64,000 nt of DNA from Sphingomonas sp. 28-63-12 (GTDB taxonomy: Bacteria > Pseudomonadota > Alphaproteobacteria > Sphingomonadales > Sphingomonadaceae): contig NCGD01000016.1 in the NCBI GenBank assembly GCA_002281535.1, positions 62,001 to 126,000 on the forward strand, read 5' to 3'. The translations under genes and the position numbers were made by a program. Of the stretch, positions 44,645 through 54,128 are shown one piece after another. A model generated the notes under the pieces. The model saw only the letters and a list, made by a program, of their open reading frames with translations, did no database searches and was not told the DNA's origin. Within the stretch, counting starts at the first letter, position 1. Every line of letters begins with the position of its first letter.

Positions 44645-46005
44645 TGGAGTTGAACCTTGCCCCGAATGCCGAGGCGCTTGAAGCGATGACCGCTGGCTAT
44701 GACGAACAGCAAATGCGCCAGGCAATCCTTGACATGGTTGGCCAATATGCGCGCGCATTCCATGCGCCAAAGCCGTTTGTATATGGCGAAAGCGCCGTGC
44801 CGGTTTCGGGCAAGGTTTATGGCGAAGCGGATATGCGCTCGCTGGTCGATTCAGCGCTCGATTTCTGGCTGACGACCGGGCGCTTCAACGAGCAGTTCGA
44901 AAGCGAACTGGCCGCGCGCATGGGATCGCGCTTTGCGCTGACCGTCAATTCGGGATCGTCGGCCAACCTGCTGGCGCTGTCGACGCTGTTTTCGCATTAT
45001 TTCCGCGGCGATGCACTCAAGGCGGGCGATGAAATCATCACCGTCGCGACGGGGTTCCCGACCACGGTCAACCCCGCCCTGCAATATGGCATGGTGCCGG
45101 TGTTCGTCGATGTCGACTTGCCCACCTATAACATCAAGCCCGAGATGGTCGAGGCCGCGGTCTCCAGCAAGACTCGGGCGATCATGCTGGCGCATACGCT
45201 TGGCAATCCGTTCAACCTGGCCGAAGTGATGCGGGTGGCGGAAAAATATAATTTGTGGGTGGTCGAGGATTGCTGCGACGCGCTCGGCGCCACTTTCAAC
45301 GGGCAGGGCGTCGGCACATTCGGCCATGTCGGGACCCTCAGCTTCTATCCGGCGCATCACATCACGATGGGCGAGGGCGGGGCGGTCTTCACGGACAAGC
45401 CGATGATCAAGCGCGTGCTTGAATCGATGCGCGACTGGGGCCGTGATTGCTGGTGCGCGCCGGGCAAGGACAATACCTGCGGCAAAAGGTTTGAACGCCG
45501 CCTGGGGGATCTGCCGCACGGCTATGATCATAAATATACCTACAGCCATGCCGGCTATAATCTGAAGATCACCGATATGCAGGCTGCTGTCGGGGTCACC
45601 CAGCTGGCGCGCGCCGATGAATTCATCGCTGCCCGGCGCCGGAACTTTGCGTTGCTGACCGAATTGCTGCGGCCGCTGGAAGACGTGTTGATGCTGCCCG
45701 AGGCGACACCGAACAGCGATCCATCATGGTTCGGCTATGCGATCACCGTTCGCCCCGGCGCGCATTTCACGCGCGACCAGCTGACGCGCCACCTGGATGC
45801 GAACCGGATCGGCACGCGTCTGCTGTTTGGCGGTAATTTGCTGCGCCAACCCTATATGAAGGGCCGCCCGCACCGCGTGGTCGGTGACTTGTCTAATGCC
45901 GATCTGGTGACGACGAATACCTTCTGGATCGGGCTGTATCCCGGCCTGACCGAAGACCATCTGGGCTTTGCTGTCGATACCATCACCAAGTTCATCCGTG
46001 GCTAA
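44644..46005 (+). CDS. rfbH: CDP-6-deoxy-L-threo-D-glycero-4-hexulose 3-dehydrase (E1)
   Basis: 453 residues of the aminotransferase-fold 3-deoxygenase family that removes the C3 hydroxyl with PMP and an iron-sulfur cluster. The usual PLP lysine is replaced by His ([16 protein letters not shown]), the hallmark of this enzyme. A cysteine cluster [13 protein letters not shown] fits the [2Fe-2S] site. The start at 44644 shares a base with the rfbG stop (TGATG). Its reductase partner E3 (DdhD) is not seen in the window. Confidence 0.93.
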   Translation: MELNLAPNAEALEAMTAGYDEQQMRQAILDMVGQYARAFHAPKPFVYGESAVPVSGKVYGEADMRSLVDSALDFWLTTGRFNEQFESELAARMGSRFALTVNSGSSANLLALSTLFSHYFRGDALKAGDEIITVATGFPTTVNPALQYGMVPVFVDVDLPTYNIKPEMVEAAVSSKTRAIMLAHTLGNPFNLAEVMRVAEKYNLWVVEDCCDALGATFNGQGVGTFGHVGTLSFYPAHHITMGEGGAVFTDKPMIKRVLESMRDWGRDCWCAPGKDNTCGKRFERRLGDLPHGYDHKYTYSHAGYNLKITDMQAAVGVTQLARADEFIAARRRNFALLTELLRPLEDVLMLPEATPNSDPSWFGYAITVRPGAHFTRDQLTRHLDANRIGTRLLFGGNLLRQPYMKGRPHRVVGDLSNADLVTTNTFWIGLYPGLTEDHLGFAVDTITKFIRG

Positions 46006-46059
46006 GGTCATGTTTTTTGGCGTGACGCCGGCCCGGCTGCGCTTGCGGGCAGTGGCCAC

Positions 46060-46968
46060 TTGACCGCGCCCGCGCCAATCGTGATCACCGGTCCGACCGG
46101 ATGGATCGGTACGGCCATGCTGGCATATCTGGCGCGGCAAGCCGATATCTGGCCGGGTCAGGTGTCGCTGTTTGGGTCAAGCGCCCGGCCAGTTGAGGCA
46201 ATCGACGGCACTGTCCTGCAGATGCGGGCGCTTGAGACGCTGACCCCCGCCGATCTCGACGGCGCGATCGTGATCCATCTCGCCTATCTGACCAAGGAGA
46301 AGGTCGAGCTGCTCGGAGAGCGCCGGTTTACCGATACCAATTTGGCGATCGATGATCTCGTCCTGGCGGCACTTGCCGGGTCGACGCCCAAGAGCGTTTT
46401 CGTGGCGTCTTCGGGGGCGGCGATGCTGGCCGAGGCGGGGCGCGATCGGCACCCTTATGGGTTGAGCAAGTTGCGCCAGGAGGACCGGTTTCGCGACTGG
46501 GCCGTTGCTAGCGGCACGCCGTTGATTGCCGGCCGAATCTTCAATCTGGCCGGGCCCTATATCAACAAGGTCGAATCCTATGCGATCGGGTCGTTTGTCG
46601 GCCAGGCCAAGCGGGCCGGATCGATCCAGATCGACGCCGCGAAACCCGTGTTTCGCTCCTATTTGCACGTTGACGATCTTTGCACCTTGATCGTAAGGGC
46701 CGGGCAGGCAGGGATCGGAAGGGCGGTGCCGATCGATTTTTGCGGAGCCGAGACAGTGGAGATGAGCGACACGGCGTTGGCGGTCGCCCACCAACTGGGC
46801 GGCAATATCGCCATTGCGCGTCGGCCGGTCGATTGGTCGGAACCCAGCGCCTATCTCGGTGATTTCACCAACACCAAAGTTTTGGCAATGGAGTTGGATG
46901 TCGCGTTGGCCCCGTTTTCGTCACAGGTCGCAGATACGGTGCGATGGATTGAAGGGGCGGGCCTTTGA
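46060..46968 (+). CDS. NAD-dependent epimerase/reductase family protein
   Basis: 302 residues from a TTG at 46060; no ATG is available nearby. The nucleotide loop ITGPTGWIGTAML, ASSGAA and the catalytic-type YGLSK segment identify an extended SDR. Its place after rfbFGH suggests a sugar-nucleotide ketoreductase or epimerase, for example one reducing the side-chain ketone of a branched CDP-sugar (the role of YerF in yersiniose synthesis). That assignment is inference from context. Confidence 0.8.
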   Translation: MTAPAPIVITGPTGWIGTAMLAYLARQADIWPGQVSLFGSSARPVEAIDGTVLQMRALETLTPADLDGAIVIHLAYLTKEKVELLGERRFTDTNLAIDDLVLAALAGSTPKSVFVASSGAAMLAEAGRDRHPYGLSKLRQEDRFRDWAVASGTPLIAGRIFNLAGPYINKVESYAIGSFVGQAKRAGSIQIDAAKPVFRSYLHVDDLCTLIVRAGQAGIGRAVPIDFCGAETVEMSDTALAVAHQLGGNIAIARRPVDWSEPSAYLGDFTNTKVLAMELDVALAPFSSQVADTVRWIEGAGL

Positions 46969-47171
46969 TAACGGGCATGCGTGCATTACCTGCGTTTAAG
47001 GGGATTAAGGCCCGGTTGGGCCGACTGTTGATCGTGAGAAAATCGCTGGGATCAACCAGCAGGGCGTCGTCGTAGCGAGCAGTTAGATAGAATTTTGATG
47101 GGATGGATGTCGGGATGGAACAGGCCGCGCCGAGATCGACAGTAAAAATTAGATTCTGAAGGGTAACTTCG
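46969..47171. other. AT-richer leader before the NeuB-like gene
   Basis: A 203-bp gap that is noticeably richer in A/T than its surroundings. GAAGGG lies just before the ATG at 47172 as ribosome binding site. No gene or terminator was recognised; it probably holds a promoter. Confidence 0.4.
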
Positions 47172-48302
47172 ATGTCGACCGAGATTTTTCAAGATTTATT
47201 TGTTTTAGAATTGGCCAACAATCACTGGGGTAAAATCGATCGCGGATTGAAAATCATCCACGATTTCGCCGCGGTTGTTAAGGCCAACAATGTGCGCGCC
47301 GCGATCAAGCTACAGTTCCGGGACGTGGATAACTTCATCCATTGGGAATTCCGTGACCGCGCCGATGTGCGCTACATCAAAAAGACGATCGACACGCATC
47401 TGCCCTGGGACAGCCTTCGCCAGATGATCGAAGCCGTGCGCGATTCGGGCATGGTGACCATGGTGACGCCGTTCGACGAAGTCTCGGTCGACAAGTGCGT
47501 CGAATTCGGGGTCGACGTCCTGAAAATCGCGAGTTCGGACATTCGCGACAAGACGCTGCTGCGCAAGATGGCGTCGACCGGTCTGCCGGTGGTTGCATCG
47601 TCCGGCGGTGCCGAAGCTAAGCATATCGACGCCCTGGTCGCGTATTTCACGTCGCGCAACATCCCCTTTGCGCTGAACCATTGTGTCTCGCTCTATCCGT
47701 CCGAAGACAGCGAGCTCGAGCTCAACCAGATCGATTATCTGCGCGATCGTTATCCGGACATCGTTATCGGCCTGTCGACCCATGAGCATCGCGATTGGCA
47801 CGATTCGATCCTGATCGCCTATGGCAAAGGCGCGCGCACTTTCGAGCGCCATATCGACATCGACTATGAAGGCGTACCGGTCAGTGCCTATTGCACGAAG
47901 CCGGAACAGGCTGATGTCTGGTTCAAGGCCTTCAACAAGGCCAAGGAAATGTGCGGCGGCCCGGCAACCTTCCGGCGCGAAGTGCCCGAAAAGGAGCGGC
48001 GCTATCTCGATGCGCTGGTCCGCGGCGTCTATGCCAAGCGCGACCTGCCGGTTGGACATGTGCTGACCGATGCCGATGTCTATCATGTGGTCCCGTTGCT
48101 CAAGGGCCAGATATCGACGCGCGAATTCGAAAGCGGTGAGAAGCTGACCAAAGCGATTGTGGCGGACGGCGCGGTGATGCTGACCGGGCTCGATGCGCCC
48201 TATGCCAAGGATCCGGCACTGGCGGCGTTGATTGCCGATCGCGGCATGGAGGAAAGTGCCGACAATCCGGCGCCGGCGTTGAAAAGGGCCTCAGTCGCCT
48301 GA
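47172..48302 (+). CDS. N-acetylneuraminate synthase-family (NeuB-like) protein
   Basis: A 376-residue TIM-barrel synthase with C-terminal SAF (antifreeze-like) domain, the layout of NeuB/LegI/PseI enzymes that condense phosphoenolpyruvate with an aldose. Features are LELANNHWGKIDRGLKII at the start, MVTPFDEVSVDKCVEFGVD, LKIASSDI, LYPSEDSELELNQIDYL and GLSTHEHR, then SAF from about 285 (RGVYAKRDLPVGHVLTDAD). No NeuC, NeuA or PseC/LegB gene is nearby, so an ordinary nonulosonic acid pathway is incomplete here. The sugar acceptor is unknown. Confidence 0.85.
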   Translation: MSTEIFQDLFVLELANNHWGKIDRGLKIIHDFAAVVKANNVRAAIKLQFRDVDNFIHWEFRDRADVRYIKKTIDTHLPWDSLRQMIEAVRDSGMVTMVTPFDEVSVDKCVEFGVDVLKIASSDIRDKTLLRKMASTGLPVVASSGGAEAKHIDALVAYFTSRNIPFALNHCVSLYPSEDSELELNQIDYLRDRYPDIVIGLSTHEHRDWHDSILIAYGKGARTFERHIDIDYEGVPVSAYCTKPEQADVWFKAFNKAKEMCGGPATFRREVPEKERRYLDALVRGVYAKRDLPVGHVLTDADVYHVVPLLKGQISTREFESGEKLTKAIVADGAVMLTGLDAPYAKDPALAALIADRGMEESADNPAPALKRASVA

Positions 48303-48387
48303 GGCCTTGCCTATTTCTCACCGTTATCGGCATTTTTGATCGGTCGTTCCCGACGGCCGGTCAGACCGTGCCGTTTCAGGAGCATCT

Positions 48388-50241
48388 ATGACCAAGATTC
48401 GTCTGTCCGATTATGTCGCCCAGCTGCTGGTTGATCACGGCGTGCGGCATGTCTTCATGCTGACGGGTGGCGGGGCGATGCATCTGAACGATGCGCTCGG
48501 CCGGGCCGAGGGGCTGCGTTATGTCTGCTGTCATCACGAACAGGCGCTGGCGATGGCTGCCGAGAGCTATACGCGGCTTTCGGGGCGGATTGCGGCCGTC
48601 AACGTGACCACCGGCCCGGGCGGCATCAACGCGCTGAACGGCGTTCATGGTGCCTATACCGATTCGATCGCGATGATCGTGCTGTCGGGTCAAGTGAAGC
48701 GCGAGACGTTGGCGGGCAACGCGCCGGTACGGCTGCGGCAATTGGGCGATCAGGAAGCCGATACCATCGCCATCGTCAAGCCAATCACCAAATTTGCAGC
48801 GATGGTCTCCGATCCGCAGGATATTCGCTACCTGATGGAAAAGGCGCTCTGGCTGGCGACGACTGGCCGACCAGGGCCGGTCTGGATCGATATTCCCATC
48901 GATATCCAGGCCATGCCGATCGACCCGACCACCCTGCGTGGCTTTGATCCAAGGATCGAGGGCTATGGCCGCGACTTTGCCCTGCCGGCCGAATATGGCT
49001 GGCTGACCGGCGAGCCGCTTCGCGATGCCGCGCGCGCGGTCGTCACGGCGCTGCGCCAGGCCGAACGCCCGGTTCTGCTGCCAGGCACCGGCGTGCGGAT
49101 CAGCGGATCGCACGACATTTTTCTGCAGATCGCCGAAAAGCTGGGCATCCCGATCACGCCGGGCTGGAATGCGCAGGACGTCGTCGATGACAGCAATCCC
49201 TGCTATGTTGGCCGGCCCGGCACTGTTGGCGACCGCGCGGGCAATTTTGCGGTGCAAAATGCCGATTTGCTGCTGGTGCTCGGCTGCCGGCTGAACATTC
49301 GCCAGATCAGCTATAACTTCGCGGCGTTCGCTCGGGCGGCGAAGAAGATCATGGTGGATATCGACGCGGCCGAAATCGGCAAGCCTACCCTGTCGATCGA
49401 TATGCCGATCCACGCCGATCTCTCAACCTTCCTGCCGATCTTGCTCGAAGAGCTTGAGGGATATGAGGCGCCGGCCGCGCATAAGCAGTATCTCGATTGG
49501 GCGCTCGAGCGGCGCCATCGCTATAATCCGGTGTTGCCGGAATATTGGGAAACCAAGGGCGTCATTAATCCCTATTGCTTCACCGAAGTGCTGTTCAAGC
49601 AGCTGCGCGACAACGAAGTGATCGTGATGGCCGATGCGACCGCCGCCGTCGTGACCGTGCAGGCGGCGAAGCTGAAGCCCGGCCAGCGCATGTATTCGAA
49701 TTCGGGCGCCGCCTCGATGGGCTATGATCTGCCGGCGACGATCGGCGCCTGGCACGCCATGCCGCCCGGTTCGGACCGCATCATCTGCATGGTTGGTGAT
49801 GGATCGATCATGCAAAATTTGCAGGAGCTGCAGACGATCATCGGCCAGGAGATTCCCGCAAAGATCTTCCTCTACAATAATTCCGGCTATCATTCGATCC
49901 GGCAAGCGCAGCAGGCCTATCTGAACGGCTTTTCGGTCGGGTGCGGCCCTGATTCGGGCGTGACATTCCCCAATTTCGGCAAGATCGTTCAGGCGTTCGG
50001 CTTCGCTTATGTGTCGACCACCGACCATGCCGATATGGAAGAAGCAATCCGGCAAACGCTGGCCACGCCGGGACCCGCCGTGTGCGAGGTGTTCATCGAC
50101 AAGAGCCAGAACTTCGCGCCAAAGGTGTCGTCGCGCCGGCTCGAGGATGGGTCGATGGTGACCGCGCCGATGGAGGATCTGGCCCCCTTCCTGTCGCGTG
50201 AGGAATTGCAGGACAATATGCTGATCCCGCTGATCAACTAG
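48388..50241 (+). CDS. Acetolactate-synthase-like thiamine-diphosphate enzyme of surface-sugar synthesis
   Basis: 617 residues with three ThDP-enzyme domains: N-terminal (FMLTGGGAMHLNDALGRAEG, CCHHEQALAMAAESYTRLSG with the catalytic Glu), central, and C-terminal pyrophosphate domain (MVGDGSIMQNLQELQ, then LYNNSGYHSIRQAQQA). CAGGAG precedes the ATG. No regulatory small subunit is encoded beside it and amino-acid genes are absent. In yersiniose pathways a homologue (YerE) adds an acetyl group from pyruvate to the C4 ketone of a CDP-3,6-dideoxyhexose; the rfbFGH genes just upstream make that role likely here. Confidence 0.85.
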   Translation: MTKIRLSDYVAQLLVDHGVRHVFMLTGGGAMHLNDALGRAEGLRYVCCHHEQALAMAAESYTRLSGRIAAVNVTTGPGGINALNGVHGAYTDSIAMIVLSGQVKRETLAGNAPVRLRQLGDQEADTIAIVKPITKFAAMVSDPQDIRYLMEKALWLATTGRPGPVWIDIPIDIQAMPIDPTTLRGFDPRIEGYGRDFALPAEYGWLTGEPLRDAARAVVTALRQAERPVLLPGTGVRISGSHDIFLQIAEKLGIPITPGWNAQDVVDDSNPCYVGRPGTVGDRAGNFAVQNADLLLVLGCRLNIRQISYNFAAFARAAKKIMVDIDAAEIGKPTLSIDMPIHADLSTFLPILLEELEGYEAPAAHKQYLDWALERRHRYNPVLPEYWETKGVINPYCFTEVLFKQLRDNEVIVMADATAAVVTVQAAKLKPGQRMYSNSGAASMGYDLPATIGAWHAMPPGSDRIICMVGDGSIMQNLQELQTIIGQEIPAKIFLYNNSGYHSIRQAQQAYLNGFSVGCGPDSGVTFPNFGKIVQAFGFAYVSTTDHADMEEAIRQTLATPGPAVCEVFIDKSQNFAPKVSSRRLEDGSMVTAPMEDLAPFLSREELQDNMLIPLIN

Positions 50242-50249
50242 GCCGGGGG

Positions 50250-50927
50250 ATGCCGATCGGCGCGCTCCTTTTTGATCTCGACGGCACGCTGGTCGATAGT
50301 GCCGCCGATATTGCCAGGGCGCTGTCGATCGTCAGCCGCGCACGCGGCGGCCCGTTGATCGACGCAGCAGTGGTTCGGCCGCTCGTCAGCCTTGGTGCAT
50401 CGGTGCTGGTGCGCCGCGCGCTGGGGACGGTAGCCGGTGACGACGCAGCCGATCTTGGCGCATTTCGGACTGCACTGGGATCGTTGCCGCCAGATCCGAC
50501 GATCGTTTTCGACGGGGTCGAGCCCGCGCTTGCGGCGCTTGCCGATGCGGGATTTGCCATGGCGATCGTCACCAACAAGCCCGAAGCGCTGAGCCGACAA
50601 TTGTTGCGTGGGCTGGGGCTTGATCGTTACTTCATGGCCATTGTCGGCGGTGACAGCGCCAAGCTGCCCAAACCGGACAGGTCACCGCTCGATCTGGCGT
50701 TGCAGCAGATGGCAATGACGCCCGACCGAGCGATCATGGTCGGTGACAGCGAAATCGATGCCGCCGCAGCGCGGGCCTGCGCGATCCCCTTTATCCTGTA
50801 TACTCTCGGCTACGGCGCTGCCGGATGCCGGGACGGCGATATCACGCAGCGATTCCACGATTTTTCCTTGCTTCCCGGCGTGATCAGGCAGGCCATGCTG
50901 GATATCGGCAAGCCGACGTGCGCGTGA
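50250..50927 (+). CDS. HAD-family phosphatase (phosphoglycolate phosphatase-like)
   Basis: 225 residues. Motif I is LLFDLDGTLVDSAADIARA, motif II is IVTNKPEA and motifs III/IV are KLPKPDRSPL and MVGDSEIDAAAARA. A small cap domain lies between. It begins 8 bp after the TPP-enzyme stop, so it is in the same operon. In a pathway with a NeuB-like synthase it could remove a phosphate from the condensation product, as the phosphatase does in 9-phosphate sialic acid routes; a housekeeping role is the alternative. Confidence 0.85.
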   Translation: MPIGALLFDLDGTLVDSAADIARALSIVSRARGGPLIDAAVVRPLVSLGASVLVRRALGTVAGDDAADLGAFRTALGSLPPDPTIVFDGVEPALAALADAGFAMAIVTNKPEALSRQLLRGLGLDRYFMAIVGGDSAKLPKPDRSPLDLALQQMAMTPDRAIMVGDSEIDAAAARACAIPFILYTLGYGAAGCRDGDITQRFHDFSLLPGVIRQAMLDIGKPTCA

Positions 50928-51048
50928 AGGGCGCAGTAGCTGGACGCGCGGAATATTTCGATGGTTCTGCCCAAAGCGGCATGTTAGGCGCTCCGGGAGC
51001 CATGACCCGAGATCAGGCAGTGCTTAGATAGAGATTGATGGTGCTTTT

Positions 51049-53037
51049 ATGATCAGTTTTGCGCATCTCACCGGCAATCTCATGGGACGACGTCGCGGGC
51101 ATCGCCAGCACCGCGCCGCTGTTGCCCTGTTCTCCACGGTGCTTGCCTTTTGTGCGATGATATCGGGGATCGACCGTGCCGTCGCGCAAACGGTACCGCG
51201 CCAAACGTCGACTGTGCCCTACGGGTCGCCGACCTCGCCTGACTTGTCGCAACCGAACAGCCAGACGACGACCGATCCGACCCAGCCGACGCAACAGCAA
51301 TCTGACCCCAGAATTCAACCCGTCGACATCCAGGGCACGGACCGAACCCGCGACGTGAAGACCGACACGACGCAGCAAAACGATCAGAACCTGCTGCAGC
51401 CAGCACCCAATCTTCGGCTCAAACCCCTCGTGCCGAGCCAGTTCGAAAAGTTCGTCGCCGAAACGCTTGGGCGCAAGCTACCTCGCTTCGGCAGTGAGCT
51501 GTTGCTGCCCGGCAACCGCGACTATGCGGTCCCCGCCACCGCGACGGTGCCGCCGGACTATATTCTCAACGTGGGCGATACGATCACGATTTCCTTGACC
51601 GGATCGGTCGAGGGCAGCGTCGACGTCGAAATGGATACCGAGGGCAAGATCTTCCTGCCCAAGGTCGGCGCGATCATGCTCGCCGGCGTGCGCTACCGCG
51701 ATCTCCACGACACGGTAGCAGCGGCGCTCGGTCGCCAATATCGCGGCTATGATGTTGCCGTCAGCATCAGGAAGCTGCGCGGCATTCGCGTTTACGTGAC
51801 CGGTTTCGCCAACAATCCCGGCGCCTATTCGGTCAATAGCCTGTCGACCATGGTCAACGCCGTGCTCGCTGCAGGCGGGCCGTCATCCGGGGGCAGCCTG
51901 CGGTCCGTCAAGCTGTTCCGCAATGGTCGGTTGGTCACCGATTTCGATCTCTACGACCTGATCCTGCGGGGCGATCGTTCGCGCGACGCCATTCTTCAAA
52001 ATGAGGACGTGCTGTTCATCGCGCCGCTCGGCCGGCAGGTCGCGATCACCGGCAGCGTCAACAGCGAAGCGATCTATGAAGTCCGCGAGGGCGACAGCCT
52101 GGCATCCGTCGTTGCCTATGCCGGCGGCACCAACGACCTGGCCGATGACAGCCGCGTGCTGCTATATCGGCTGACCAAGCCCAAGTTGATCAATGGCCGC
52201 GAGGTCAGCCGTGCAGAGGCGGAGACGACGCTGGCCACGGGCGGCGACATTCTCCAGATACTGTCGGAAGGGACGCTGCAGCGCCCGCTGGCGAACCAGG
52301 CGGTATTGGTTCGGATCGAAGGCGAGGTCGTATCGCCTGGCAACTATTTCGTGCCGCCTAATACGCCGCTTTCCGCTGTGATCGCGCGGGCGGGCGGCAT
52401 GACGGACCAGGCTTTTGTCTTCGGGACCCGGCTTGAGCGCCTGTCGGTCAAGCGTCAGCAGCGTGAAAGCTTCCTTGAAGCGGTCAATCAGCTTGAATTC
52501 GCCTTGCTCTCGGCACCGCTCAGCAACTCGGATATCGGTGTCGCGGGTGATCGCAGCACCCAGTTGGCAGCGGCAAGTGCCGCGCTCGCCAAGTTAAAGG
52601 CGGCCGAACCGGATGGTCGCGTGGTACTGAATCTTCAACCTGGCAACCCAACTTTGCCGGGTGAGATCCTGATGGAAAATAATGATCGGATCGTCATTCC
52701 ACCGCGGCCGTTCACCGTAGGCGTCTTCGGGGCAGTCTATCGACCAGCGTCGTTCTTCATCGGCGAAGACCGTGGGCTGCGGATCAAGGATTATATCGAG
52801 CGCGCTGGCGGCAAGCAGCGATCGGCGGATGGCGGTGGAATCATCGTCGTGCGCGCCAACGGCGATGTGCTGTCGCGCCGTCGGGGCGCGCTGAACGCCT
52901 ATGCGCTGCCCGGCGATGTCGTCTTCGTGCCGATCAAGACCCAGTCAACATCGATCCTGGCCAAGATCCGCGATATCAGTGCAATTATCTTCCAGATCGG
53001 CATCAGTGCAGCGGCCTTTGTCGCGATCGCTAAATGA
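51049..53037 (+). CDS. Outer-membrane polysaccharide export protein (Wza-like, SLBB domains)
   Basis: 662 residues. An N-terminal hydrophobic stretch (VALFSTVLAFCAMISGIDRA, then VAQ) looks like a signal peptide, followed by a Pro/Gln/Thr-rich low-complexity segment to about residue 110. The polysaccharide export domain is near 165-250 (PPDYILNVGDTITISLTGSV). At least three SLBB-type repeats follow (VTGFANNPGAYSVNSLSTM, ITGSVNSEAIYEVREGDSL, IEGEVVSPGNYFVPPNTPL), and a C-terminal hydrophobic tail. It should form the outer-membrane exit channel. Its stop overlaps the Wzz-like start (ATGA). Confidence 0.9.
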   Translation: MISFAHLTGNLMGRRRGHRQHRAAVALFSTVLAFCAMISGIDRAVAQTVPRQTSTVPYGSPTSPDLSQPNSQTTTDPTQPTQQQSDPRIQPVDIQGTDRTRDVKTDTTQQNDQNLLQPAPNLRLKPLVPSQFEKFVAETLGRKLPRFGSELLLPGNRDYAVPATATVPPDYILNVGDTITISLTGSVEGSVDVEMDTEGKIFLPKVGAIMLAGVRYRDLHDTVAAALGRQYRGYDVAVSIRKLRGIRVYVTGFANNPGAYSVNSLSTMVNAVLAAGGPSSGGSLRSVKLFRNGRLVTDFDLYDLILRGDRSRDAILQNEDVLFIAPLGRQVAITGSVNSEAIYEVREGDSLASVVAYAGGTNDLADDSRVLLYRLTKPKLINGREVSRAEAETTLATGGDILQILSEGTLQRPLANQAVLVRIEGEVVSPGNYFVPPNTPLSAVIARAGGMTDQAFVFGTRLERLSVKRQQRESFLEAVNQLEFALLSAPLSNSDIGVAGDRSTQLAAASAALAKLKAAEPDGRVVLNLQPGNPTLPGEILMENNDRIVIPPRPFTVGVFGAVYRPASFFIGEDRGLRIKDYIERAGGKQRSADGGGIIVVRANGDVLSRRRGALNAYALPGDVVFVPIKTQSTSILAKIRDISAIIFQIGISAAAFVAIAK

Positions 53038-54128
53038 CGCCGCCTCGCGACTTGATGGGGACGCTCACCCACGAAACCGTGCTGCGTTATCCGTGGCGCC
53101 GCCGCGCGATATTTGCCGTGCTGATCGTGATCTTTGCACTGCTGACGCTTTATCCGCAGCGCTATCATGCAGCGATGACGATGACGCCGACCGACCCGGC
53201 GAGCCTGGGCCTGAGCAGTGCGCTTGGTGAATTCGGCGCGGTCAACAGTGTGTTTGGCAATCAGGCGGCGGTTGAGGTCGTGCTCAAGGTCGGCCGAAGC
53301 CCCAATGTTCGCAAGATGGTGATCGACAAGCTCGGCCTCGTCAAACGGATGGGCTTTGCCAATGATCATGATGCGGATCGCTGGCTTGAAAAGGCCGTCG
53401 AACTACGCTCGCTGCGTGGCGGGATCATCATGATCGAGGCATGGCGCGGCGACGCTGCTTTTGCGCGCGAACTGGTGGCTGCCCTGGCCGATTCGACCCG
53501 GACACGGCTGGCGGACATTGGTCGCCAGCAGACCGAGTATAAGCGGACAATTCTGCTGAAGCTGATCGGGGAGGCCAACAAGCGCCTGGCCGTGACGCAG
53601 ACTGCCTATGATAATTTCCGCCTCCGGACGCGCTACGCGCAGCCGGCAAATGCCATCGCCGTGATCGGAACGCGGGTTGCACAGCTTCAGGAGATCATCC
53701 GGTCGAAGGAAGTGCAGCTGAACGCGGCCCGGCAATTCGCGACGGACAGCAATTTGTCGGTCCGTCAGCTGCTGGCCGAGATATCCTCCTTGCAGCAGCA
53801 GCTCGACAAGGCGCGCGCGCTGAATTCCGATCAAACCGATTCGGTTGGCGATGTCGTGGTGAAATCGACCGAGGTGCGTGAGCTCGAACGTCAATTGACA
53901 ATCGCACGGGCGCTCCATGACAATTACGAACGGTTTCTCGATGGTACCGCTGTCGAGGATCTCACCCAGGGCGCCGTGGTTCGTGTGCTCGAGCCGCCCT
54001 ATATCGATTCTGCCCGCCAATATAACCTGTTGCCGATGATGCTGATGGTGCTGCTGGCCGGGCTCGCACTGGCGATGGAATTCTATCTCTTGCGCCCGCC
54101 CGTCGGCGATGGACGCGTTGGCGCATGA
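53034..54128 (+). CDS. Chain-length/capsule export inner-membrane protein (Wzz/KpsE-like)
   Basis: 364 residues with the classical two-helix topology: a first membrane segment near 25-42 (AIFAVLIVIFALLTLYP), a long periplasmic part rich in coiled coil (about 160-300), and a second membrane segment near 335-355 (MMLMVLLAGLALAMEFYLL). There is no tyrosine kinase domain. It would set chain length and bridge to the Wza-like channel encoded just before it. ATGA overlaps couple it to both neighbours. Confidence 0.87.
   Translation: MTPPRDLMGTLTHETVLRYPWRRRAIFAVLIVIFALLTLYPQRYHAAMTMTPTDPASLGLSSALGEFGAVNSVFGNQAAVEVVLKVGRSPNVRKMVIDKLGLVKRMGFANDHDADRWLEKAVELRSLRGGIIMIEAWRGDAAFARELVAALADSTRTRLADIGRQQTEYKRTILLKLIGEANKRLAVTQTAYDNFRLRTRYAQPANAIAVIGTRVAQLQEIIRSKEVQLNAARQFATDSNLSVRQLLAEISSLQQQLDKARALNSDQTDSVGDVVVKSTEVRELERQLTIARALHDNYERFLDGTAVEDLTQGAVVRVLEPPYIDSARQYNLLPMMLMVLLAGLALAMEFYLLRPPVGDGRVGA

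Noticed and set aside
47172..48302. Complete sialic or pseudaminic acid pathway around the NeuB-like gene
   Set aside because: No CMP-sugar synthetase, epimerase or aminotransferase of those pathways is present in the window.
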